Below, in pieces: positions 1-5,116 of a stretch of 5,697 bases of DNA (the stretch's first letter is position 1; the number at the start of each line of letters is the position of its first letter). The notes beneath the pieces were generated by a model that worked only from the letters and a program-made list of their open reading frames with translations, did not search any database and was not told the origin of the DNA. A program made the position numbers and the translations under genes. This stretch comes from Defluviitaleaceae bacterium (GTDB lineage: Bacteria; Bacillota; Clostridia; Lachnospirales; WQUN01), in contig WRKK01000180.1 in assembly GCA_009782245.1 (NCBI GenBank), positions 1 to 5,697 of the forward strand, given 5' to 3'.

Positions 1-54
1 GGGGTGCCTGCCCGCCGGCAGGCGGGTGGGGCAGCGCCCCACGGTTTTGATTTT
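1..54 (-). repeat. Palindromic repeat copy R1 (window edge)
   Basis: R1 begins immediately after the stop codon of the ATP-grasp gene. Its head (26-54, read on the minus strand) is identical over 29 bases to R2 at 3138-3166. It includes the 17-base palindrome GTGGGGC-GCT-GCCCCAC at 26-42. The tail differs from the other copies: bases 6-23 form a hairpin of GCCTGCC and GGCAGGC, and bases 11-26 form an alternative one of CCCGCC and GGCGGG. The copy may continue beyond the window. On the plus strand the head palindrome is followed by GGTTTTGATTTTT, which is terminator-like only for transcription running against the genes. Confidence 0.85.
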
Positions 55-1410
55 TCAGTTGTCGATAGGGGTAGCCAGCATTGATGCAATAGTCAGTCCG
101 CCAGCCGAGTAGGAAATTGTGCCTTTTTGCCCCGCCCGAGAGTACAAGCCTTGTAGTTTGCCGTTGTACATGAACATTCCTGTTATGTTGTTGTAGGTTT
201 CAAAGTTGGGGCTGTTGGCGGTTTGTGGGTGGTTGAAGTTAAGGTTTTGCGTTTGGTAGGGTTTGTGGTATTCTTGTAATAAATATTGGGTGTCAACGGC
301 GTTTTTTACTGCTGTTTGCCAGTCTTCTTCGGACATATCCACGCCAGCATAAACGCCCTTTGATGCGTATAAATCTTGCGGCTTGATGATGTATAAATCT
401 TTGTTTTTGGCTATATTAGCGGCGGCTCGGCTGGTCAGCGGCTCGGTTTTTGGTATGTGTTCCAGTATATATTTTTGCTCCTCTTCGGTTAAAAAGGCTA
501 AAGTTTCGGGCATTCTCAATATCATAAAAATCATTTTATTGTGGATAATTTGCGTTCTAAAATGCCCAATTATGCAAACGGAGTTATCGAGAGCGGCTTG
601 CAAAAAGGGCTGTATTTCGGCTTTATGCTCGATAATATCCCGTGTAACGGCGCGGCGGTAAATTGCATCCACTTTTTCGCCGTCTATCGTGTATAATTTG
701 CCGTTTTGGTAGATTAAATCCCGTATTTCTGCTATTTCTGTGTCAAAACCTGCTTTTTGAAACGATTTCTTGAACTCGATAAATTCGTTTGGCGTTGATA
801 AATCCATAAAATCTGTAATTACTACGCGCGGAGTCTTTGTAGCGCCCGTTTTTTCGCTGTATTGCTCGTAAATCTTGGCAAATTCTGCCACCCACGAGTC
901 GAATAATTCAAAACTTGTGATATTATAATTTTGCCGCATCTGCTGTAATGCGTGGCTGTTTGCAAGTGCGTTGTCAAGCTCTCTGCCCTCGTTCATTGCA
1001 CTCGCCCCGTCGGCGTTAAATTCGCAAAACTTAAACGAAAAATCCTCTTCATTAAAAAAAATATCCAGCCGCGCGATTGGCAACAGGGTTTTGTAGCCAG
1101 ATTCCGCTAAAATAAGCCGCTCTAGTTCGTTATCAAACGGGAACAGCCGCCGATATTGTTCATCGGAAAAATATTGTTGAATAACTTTATCTAAAATGCC
1201 GCAAATGGTGGCGGCTACCTTGTTAAGATAATCCCAAGCGGCTTGCGAAAAAAATTTTGGCATATACAAGCAAGCAACGGGTTCGCCACGATAAACTGCC
1301 GTTGACTGGCGCATATAATCCACCATTTTTTGGGCAGTTTTTAGGTTTTCGCTGTAGTTTTGGCGGATAATTTCGGCGTATTCGTGGTTAAGTTCGGTCA
1401 TTGTTTTCAT
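55..1410 (-). CDS. ATP-grasp ligase, glutathionylspermidine-synthase-like (451 aa)
   Basis: This gene probably encodes an ATP-dependent carboxylate-amine ligase of the glutathionylspermidine-synthase-like (circularly permuted ATP-grasp) type. Seen: a PIARLD segment at about 111-116 (R114, D116) followed by CEFNADGAS at 129-137, which resembles the Arg/Asp and Glu-x-Asn metal and substrate motif of the GSP synthetase family. YRR is at 251-253 and HNK at 290-292. A lysine nucleotide-binding strand IIKPQ (K343) is followed by the Gly-rich turn ASKGVYAG (349-356), then LLQEY at 377-381 and GLYSRAG at 421-427. There is no signal peptide or membrane segment, so it is probably cytosolic. The start is fixed by AGGAGGT eight bases upstream. 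It overlaps the upstream glutamate-cysteine ligase gene by four bases (ATGA), implying translational coupling. Inference: it joins gamma-glutamylcysteine to an amine or amino acid. It does not look like classical GshB, and the acceptor is unknown. An unrelated peptide ligase role is possible. Confidence 0.75.
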   Translation of the reverse strand: MKTMTELNHEYAEIIRQNYSENLKTAQKMVDYMRQSTAVYRGEPVACLYMPKFFSQAAWDYLNKVAATICGILDKVIQQYFSDEQYRRLFPFDNELERLILAESGYKTLLPIARLDIFFNEEDFSFKFCEFNADGASAMNEGRELDNALANSHALQQMRQNYNITSFELFDSWVAEFAKIYEQYSEKTGATKTPRVVITDFMDLSTPNEFIEFKKSFQKAGFDTEIAEIRDLIYQNGKLYTIDGEKVDAIYRRAVTRDIIEHKAEIQPFLQAALDNSVCIIGHFRTQIIHNKMIFMILRMPETLAFLTEEEQKYILEHIPKTEPLTSRAAANIAKNKDLYIIKPQDLYASKGVYAGVDMSEEDWQTAVKNAVDTQYLLQEYHKPYQTQNLNFNHPQTANSPNFETYNNITGMFMYNGKLQGLYSRAGQKGTISYSAGGLTIASMLATPIDN

Positions 1411-2555
1411 GGTTTTGTACCTCCTAAAAACTCGTTTAGCCAGTATTTTGCGGGTTTGCCGTAAACTTCGGCGGCGGTGCCGTGCTGCATTAAATTTGCC
1501 TTTGCCGCTGCGACATCTGCGTTGGTTACTTTGGCGGTTAGGCTGTGCAGTTCCGCTAATTTTGGCTCGTTGTAAAAAATATTTTTGATTAATTTTGCGT
1601 ATTTTATGGCGGTTGCGATTGGCAAGCTGTCCACCATGCGAATTTCAATGTTAGTTTTTAGCCGAACATCAGGAAAAACCATGGAAATCACGTGCAAAAT
1701 ATCTTCGGTTGACATTGTTTTGTCGGCGAAAATTTCTGCGGCGGTTTTATTGCCCGTGTAGACCTCTGTGCCGTCCGCTATTATGAAGATTGGCGGCGTA
1801 TTGTAGACATATTCGGCGTATTCGTGAAACCCAAAACGTGGTATATTTAGTGCATTTTTTGCGACCATCGAACGTGCTGGGTCAACGTTATTCCAAATGT
1901 GCGTACGCAACATTTTTGTAAAAGACGGCTCGCCCTCAAAAGTGGTGGTTGTATCAAATAAAAAGGCAAGCAACGGGCCTAAAACGTTGGCAATTCGGAA
2001 TTTTTGCACAAAGTCGTTTTCGTTTTTGTAATCGATGGTCAGCTGGGTTGCCGCCGAGCCTTTCATCATGTGTTTACCGCAAGTTCCCACGGTTGCAAAG
2101 TGGTTATACATTAAATTATAGCGATTTTTTGGTATAAGCGGCAAATCGTCAACCTTGCTTTTTGGGTGATAATTTGCACAAACTAAACTAAAGCCCATTT
2201 CCGTTAAAATCGGCGTTATTGTTGCGGTAAATTCGTTGTAAATATTGTAAATTTCGGCAGTTTTTAGGCAAGGGCCTATGCTAATTTCCAGTTGGGCGGC
2301 GGGTTCTATGGTAATTTCTGCTTTTTCTCGTTTTATGCCAATTATCTGCTGGTCAAACCCGTTAGCTGTGGAAAAAACGGGCGTTCCGTAAGTTTTCGCC
2401 AGTTTAGTTAGTAATTCTGCCACGCCGCCGTTATAGCTAACCGAGTAGCCGTTAGTGTCAACCACAAAATGTTCCAGTTCTAGCCCTAAAAAGTTTTCAT
2501 TTTTGCAGCCCAAAGCGAAATATTCCGCCAGAGCGTTTATATTTTTTTGGCTCAC
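1407..2555 (-). CDS. gshA: Glutamate-cysteine ligase, plant/GCS2 type (382 aa)
   Basis: The likely reaction is ATP-dependent joining of L-glutamate and L-cysteine to gamma-glutamylcysteine, the first step of glutathione-type thiol synthesis. Seen: the GLELEH glutamate/metal motif at 24-29 (E26, E28), EITIEPAAQLEIS at 80-92, and LIPKNRY at 130-136. Further on are MLRTHIWNNVDPAR at 215-228 (R217, H219, W221), the GFHEYAEYV segment at 242-250, and EIRMVDSLP at 304-312. The order and wording of these motifs match plant and alphaproteobacterial GCS2 ligases rather than E. coli GshA or fused GshAB. At 382 residues it is about the size of a bacterial GCS2 enzyme. The start is GTG, preceded by GAGGTG with a 5-base spacer. 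No in-frame ATG lies upstream before a TAA at 2571-2573. It is followed, with an ATGA overlap, by an ATP-grasp ligase that probably uses its product. Relatives such as EgtA or YbdK-type ligases are alternatives but fit less well. Confidence 0.87.
   Translation of the reverse strand: MSQKNINALAEYFALGCKNENFLGLELEHFVVDTNGYSVSYNGGVAELLTKLAKTYGTPVFSTANGFDQQIIGIKREKAEITIEPAAQLEISIGPCLKTAEIYNIYNEFTATITPILTEMGFSLVCANYHPKSKVDDLPLIPKNRYNLMYNHFATVGTCGKHMMKGSAATQLTIDYKNENDFVQKFRIANVLGPLLAFLFDTTTTFEGEPSFTKMLRTHIWNNVDPARSMVAKNALNIPRFGFHEYAEYVYNTPPIFIIADGTEVYTGNKTAAEIFADKTMSTEDILHVISMVFPDVRLKTNIEIRMVDSLPIATAIKYAKLIKNIFYNEPKLAELHSLTAKVTNADVAAAKANLMQHGTAAEVYGKPAKYWLNEFLGGTKP
1419..1425 (-). promoter_or_regulatory. 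Ribosome binding site for the ATP-grasp ligase
   Basis: AGGAGGT on the minus strand, eight bases before the ATG at 1410 and located inside the last codons of the glutamate-cysteine ligase gene. It is a full consensus site, so the second gene of the pair is likely translated strongly as well as being coupled through the ATGA overlap. It favours the first ATG over the ATG three codons later. Confidence 0.85.
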
Positions 2556-2560
2556 AACAT

Positions 2561-2566
2561 CACCTC
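2561..2566 (-). promoter_or_regulatory. Ribosome binding site for the glutamate-cysteine ligase
   Basis: Read on the minus strand this is GAGGTG, five bases before the GTG start at 2555. The site supports a GTG start, because the only nearby ATG (2558-2560) is out of frame and opens just a two-codon reading frame (ATG TTG TGA) whose stop overlaps the GTG. The core GAGG lies seven bases from GTG, which is normal spacing. Confidence 0.7.
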
Positions 2567-2572
2567 GATATT

Positions 2573-2601
2573 ATTATACCAAAAATTATTGTTGTAGCCA
2601 A
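2573..2601 (-). promoter_or_regulatory. Sigma-A-type promoter with extended -10, for the ligase pair
   Basis: On the minus strand, a perfect TATAAT (2573-2578) is preceded by TGG, giving the extended -10 TGGTATAAT. A 17-base spacer separates it from TTGGCT (2596-2601), which matches TTGACA at 4 of 6 positions. The -35 box lies in the last codons of recU and the recU stop codon is in the spacer. The predicted transcript would start near 2566-2567, leaving a leader of only about 11 bases before the GTG start. It would let the ligase pair be made independently of recU. Confidence 0.65.
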
Positions 2602-3110
2602 ATATTAAGTGTTTCCAAATAATGGACGGGGTAGCCAGCGGATTTTTTGACAATAAATTTTGGGTCGAAGTGGGCGTGTGGTATAGATTTTCGGTTGTTT
2701 GCCTGTGCGGTTTCGTAGTGGGTTTTTAGTTTTTGGTACGGCACAAAAAACACTTGCGAAAACACCTTAAAATTAATCAGCAAAAACGCAATGCCGTCTT
2801 GTGCGGTAAACGCTTGCATAAAGTGCAGTTGGTGCTGGTGGATATTTTTCAGCGGAAAATTTTTATAACTGGTTTCTTTCGCATCAAAACAGACCGCAAT
2901 CCCCTGCACAACGCCAATATAGTCAACCGTACTTTTTTCGCCAAAATAAGCCTTTGTAATTATGCGTTCCTTATTATTTACCTCTATCGGCGTTATCGGC
3001 GTAGAAATTTTCTGTATAACCGCCAACTCATGCCGCATATAAACCTCATTGGTAAAATTTATAGTCTCCTCAAACGCACTACCACGCAATCCATGTGTAT
3101 TCCAAGGCAT
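2586..3110 (-). CDS. recU: Holliday junction resolvase RecU (174 aa)
   Basis: RecU cuts four-way DNA junctions during recombinational repair and chromosome segregation in Gram-positive bacteria. Seen: the N-terminal GLRGSAFEETINFTN (7-21), the segment LAVIQKISTPITPI (29-42) corresponding to the stalk that contacts the junction, and the PD-(D/E)xK nuclease core STVDYIGVVQG (60-70, D63) with CFDAKET (74-80, D76, K78, E79). Next come FPLKNIHQHQ (85-94) and GIAFLLINF (106-114). The length is usual for clostridial RecU. The ATG at 3110 has AAGGAG seven bases upstream, and the family similarity begins exactly there. The frame stays open further upstream (to a TTG at 3224), but those codons fall in a repeat and are not part of the protein. 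It does not sit beside a penicillin-binding protein gene here, unlike in Bacillus. It lies downstream of a repeat-filled gap, so read-through from the GNAT/tyrS genes is likely but not certain. Confidence 0.95.
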   Translation of the reverse strand: MPWNTHGLRGSAFEETINFTNEVYMRHELAVIQKISTPITPIEVNNKERIITKAYFGEKSTVDYIGVVQGIAVCFDAKETSYKNFPLKNIHQHQLHFMQAFTAQDGIAFLLINFKVFSQVFFVPYQKLKTHYETAQANNRKSIPHAHFDPKFIVKKSAGYPVHYLETLNIWLQQ

Positions 3111-3117
3111 TTTATCG

Positions 3118-3123
3118 CTCCTT
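3118..3123 (-). promoter_or_regulatory. Ribosome binding site of recU, complementary to the upstream repeat
   Basis: AAGGAG on the minus strand, seven bases before the recU ATG at 3110, which decides the start. The ten bases 3116-3125 read GCAAGGAGCG on the minus strand and are the exact reverse complement of the minus-strand bases 3172-3181 in repeat R2, which lie earlier in the same transcript. This creates a possible sequestering stem with a loop of about 46 bases. Confidence 0.85.
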
Positions 3124-3129
3124 GCTAAG

Positions 3130-3147
3130 TCAAAGTCAAAATCAAAA
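3130..3147. repeat. Three tandem hexamers TCAAA(G/A)
   Basis: TCAAAG, TCAAAA, TCAAAA in direct succession just outside the R2 head. On the transcribed strand they give a T-rich tract (TTTTGA, TTTTGA, CTTTGA) directly after the head hairpin. They are short enough to be chance or slippage. Confidence 0.5.
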
Positions 3148-3204
3148 CCGTGGGGCGCTGCCCCACACCCCGCAAGGAGCGCACCCCTTGACCCGCTAAA
3201 TTTC
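3138..3204 (+). repeat. Palindromic repeat copy R2
   Basis: The head palindrome GTGGGGC-GCT-GCCCCAC is at 3150-3166. It is followed by ACCCCG and one tail palindrome, CAAGGAGC to ACCCCTTG (3173-3190), ending in ACCCGCTAAA. Bases 3144-3177 are the exact reverse complement of 3383-3416 in R3. In the direction of the genes the head hairpin is followed by GGTTTTGATTTTGACTTTGACTT, a broken T-rich tract. R2 lies directly upstream of the recU ribosome binding site. Confidence 0.9.
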
Positions 3205-3334
3205 TTAATGGTTTTTAGTGGCAAGTTGATATAGTATCTTTGCGGTTGGCTACCTTACTTACGGTTTTGTGAAAACATTCGCTCCTATGAAAATTCAAAA
3301 AATATTCACAATTTCCGTTTAACATTCTTAAAAA

Positions 3335-3418
3335 TTTTAGCGGGTCAAGGGGCGCGCTCCTTGCGGGGTCAAGGGGCAGAGCCCTTGCGGGGTGTGGGGC
3401 AGCGCCCCACGGTTTTAG
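3335..3418 (-). repeat. Palindromic repeat copy R3 with a duplicated tail module
   Basis: R3 lies in the opposite orientation to R2. The head palindrome is at 3394-3410. Two successive tail palindromes follow when read on the minus strand: CAAGGGC...GCCCCTTG (3370-3387) and CAAGGAGC...GCCCCTTG (3346-3363). R2 has only one tail, so R3 equals R2 plus a 24-base module. R3 starts about 17 bases downstream of the GNAT stop codon. Confidence 0.9.
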
Positions 3419-3435
3419 GTTTGTGGATAAGTCTA

Positions 3436-3900
3436 TCACAAATTTCTCTCCATTTTAACCCGTTGTGCGGCAAAGCCCAAATTTTCGTAAAATTTAATTG
3501 CGTTTTCGTTAAATGCCCAAACGTTTAGTTCTATTTGTGTAATTTGCTGGGTTTGGGCAAATTCTAGTACACGGGCGAATAGTTTTTTGCCTATTCCTTT
3601 GCCCTGCATTGCGGTGTCTACGCAAAAGTCGTCTATGTGTAGCCTTTTGGTTTCCTTTAACATGGGGTGGTCGGTTTTGCGGGTGTTGCAAAAACAGTAG
3701 CCTAGCACTTTGTTTTGGTTGTTGACCGCTACAAATATTGGCGCTGTTTCGTCGGCTAACATTTGTTCTAGTTCGGATTGGGTGTATTTTTCGCCTGTTT
3801 CCTTGAAAATATCGGGGCGGTTTTGGCGGTGCAGGTCGGCGATTTGTGCCAGTAGCCGCAAAATTCCTTTAATATCCCATGGTTTGGCTAACCGTATCAT
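3436..3900 (-). CDS. GNAT-family N-acetyltransferase (154 aa)
   Basis: This is a probable cytosolic acetyl-CoA-dependent acetyltransferase with an unknown substrate. Seen: an N-terminal helix region starting MIRLAKPWDIKGIL, a central strand IFVAVNNQNKVLGYCF (55-70), and the beta4 strand LHIDDFCVD (87-95). The pyrophosphate-binding motif A follows as QGKGIG (99-104), the classic Q/RxxGxG/A. The C-terminal motif B is ELNVWAFNENAIKFYENLGF (124-143), including Y138, the usual position of the catalytic or CoA-contacting tyrosine. The sequence fits a common clostridial GNAT group of about 155 residues. The gene overlaps the end of tyrS by four bases (ATGA) and has only a weak AGGT site nine bases upstream, so its translation probably depends on ribosomes finishing tyrS. 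The motifs do not say whether it acts on a protein, amino acid or antibiotic. Confidence 0.92.
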   Translation of the reverse strand: MIRLAKPWDIKGILRLLAQIADLHRQNRPDIFKETGEKYTQSELEQMLADETAPIFVAVNNQNKVLGYCFCNTRKTDHPMLKETKRLHIDDFCVDTAMQGKGIGKKLFARVLEFAQTQQITQIELNVWAFNENAIKFYENLGFAAQRVKMERNL

Positions 3901-5099
3901 GTGAAATTTACCTGCACAAACTTATTTTTCCCTTTGGATAGCACGAGATTTTGGCAATCTAGCTGTGCTTGAAAATCCGTTGCTGTTTCGTTGTTGATTT
4001 TTATGCCTTTGCCTTGGACGAGTCGCCGTGCTTCGGCGTTTGACGGGGCTAAGCCCGTGATGCGGATTAAATCTAGCAAGCCAATTTTGTTGCCTTTTTC
4101 GGCGTAATCTGCCAGCGGGATTTCTACAACCTGCATATTTTGCGGTATTGCCCCCGATGCCACTGTTTTGTAGCGTTCCATTGCGGCGGCGACGGCTGGC
4201 TCGCCGTGGTACATTTTGACAATTTCGGCGGCGTATATTTTGTGGGCGGCTATAATATCCTGTTGCATGGCGGTTTTTGCCTCTTCTTCGGGAATATCCG
4301 TTGTTAGTATAAAATAATCCAACAAAATTGTATCGGGAATTTTCATGGCTTTTTCGTACATAACGGCGGGTGGCTCGGCGATGCCGATATAATTGTCAAG
4401 CGATTTGCTCATTTTTTCTTTGCCGTCCAAGCCAACCAGCAGCGGGAACGTGATAACCTCTTGCGGCGTTTGCCCGTAATCCCGCTGTAATTCCCGCCCG
4501 ACAAGCAGGTTAAAAGTTTGGTCTGTGCCGCCAACCTCGACATCTGCCTGTATTGCAACAGAATCGTAGCCTTGTGCTAGTGGATAAAGCAGTTCGTGCA
4601 AGCTAATCGGCTGATTCTCCCTAAAACGGTTGGTAAAATCGTCTCGTTCCAAAGTACGTGCAAGCGTGTATTTACTGGCAAGGTTGATAACATCGGCAAA
4701 ATTCATTTTGTTAAGCCATTCAGAATTGTACACAATTTTGGCTTTTTGCGTATCCAAAATTTTTGCAACTTGCTGCATATACGATTCGCCATTTTCGCGG
4801 GTTTGCTCCAATGTTAATTTTGGGCGTGTTTTGCTTTTACCCGAGGGATCGCCTATCATGCCAGTAAAATCGCCTATTATAAAAATTATTTCGTGCCCCA
4901 TATTTTGCAGGGCTTTCAGGCGGCGTAAAATTACGGTGTGTCCCAAGTGCAAATCTGGGCGACTGGGATCTGCCCCCAGCTTGATTTTTAGCTGCTTGCC
5001 GCTTGTCAGCCGTTGTTGTAGGCTTTCTTCCGAAAAAATTTGCACCGCGCCCCGCAGGGCAAAACGGACTGATTCCGCAGATGTATCCATTATATCCAT
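3897..5099 (-). CDS. tyrS: Tyrosyl-tRNA synthetase, TyrZ-like (400 aa)
   Basis: This class I aminoacyl-tRNA synthetase charges tRNA-Tyr with tyrosine in the cytosol. Seen: KLGADPSRPDLHLGH (40-54) with the HIGH-type signature HLGH at 51-54, and the segment GDFTGMIGDPSGKS (76-89). The tyrosine pocket is YDSVAIQADVEVGGTDQ (168-184). The KMSKS loop is exact (229-233). A C-terminal S4 RNA-binding domain covers roughly 337-400 (GLAPSNAEARRLVQGKGIKI). The ADPS/HLGH and DFTGMIGDPSGKS wording places it nearer the TyrZ-type enzymes than B. subtilis TyrS, though the function is the same. The start is set by AAGGAGG with a 6-base spacer; a second in-frame ATG three codons later is less well placed. It starts 17 bases after the DUF4330 gene and overlaps the GNAT gene. 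No T-box leader is visible between tyrS and the preceding gene. Confidence 0.98.
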   Translation of the reverse strand: MDIMDTSAESVRFALRGAVQIFSEESLQQRLTSGKQLKIKLGADPSRPDLHLGHTVILRRLKALQNMGHEIIFIIGDFTGMIGDPSGKSKTRPKLTLEQTRENGESYMQQVAKILDTQKAKIVYNSEWLNKMNFADVINLASKYTLARTLERDDFTNRFRENQPISLHELLYPLAQGYDSVAIQADVEVGGTDQTFNLLVGRELQRDYGQTPQEVITFPLLVGLDGKEKMSKSLDNYIGIAEPPAVMYEKAMKIPDTILLDYFILTTDIPEEEAKTAMQQDIIAAHKIYAAEIVKMYHGEPAVAAAMERYKTVASGAIPQNMQVVEIPLADYAEKGNKIGLLDLIRITGLAPSNAEARRLVQGKGIKINNETATDFQAQLDCQNLVLSKGKNKFVQVNFT

Positions 5100-5105
5100 A
5101 AAATT

Positions 5106-5112
5106 CCTCCTT
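5106..5112 (-). promoter_or_regulatory. Ribosome binding site of tyrS
   Basis: A perfect AAGGAGG on the minus strand, six bases before the ATG at 5099, within the 17-base gap after the DUF4330 gene. It selects the first of two nearby in-frame ATGs. Confidence 0.85.
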
Positions 5113-5116
5113 AAAC

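Larger units (their letters stand above)
3111..3435. other. 325-base intergenic region between the GNAT gene and recU
   Basis: It contains the inverted repeats R2 and R3, an AT-rich spacer of about 130 bases (3205-3334), and the recU ribosome binding site. No convincing promoter, tRNA or other RNA gene was found in the spacer. One short frame, ATG at 3275-3277 on the minus strand with AGGAG three bases upstream, encodes only seven codons before TAA and is too short and too closely spaced to be called a gene. A minus-strand GTG frame of 74 codons (3439-3215) crosses R3 and is judged a repeat-derived open frame. Confidence 0.7.

Noticed and set aside
1..54. R1 as the intrinsic terminator of the ATP-grasp gene
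   Set aside because: In gene direction the hairpin is followed by CCCGCC with no T tract. The T-rich side faces the other strand.
383..661. Plus-strand open frame of 92 codons
   Set aside because: It lies antisense within the ATP-grasp gene, with no ribosome binding site and a low-complexity composition.
2733..3128. Plus-strand open frame of 131 codons
   Set aside because: It is wholly antisense to recU, which has clear family motifs.
3111..3224. Upstream in-frame extension of recU from a TTG codon (38 codons)
   Set aside because: RecU family similarity begins at the ATG at 3110, which has AAGGAG at ideal spacing. The extension is translated repeat R2.
3138..3418. CRISPR array
   Set aside because: Only two copies, in inverted orientation, with unequal lengths and no regular spacers.
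3215..3439. 74-codon frame between the GNAT gene and recU, GTG start overlapping the GNAT stop
   Set aside because: The N-terminal half is translated repeat R3, no good ribosome binding site precedes it, and no family is recognised. The GTGA overlap is probably chance.
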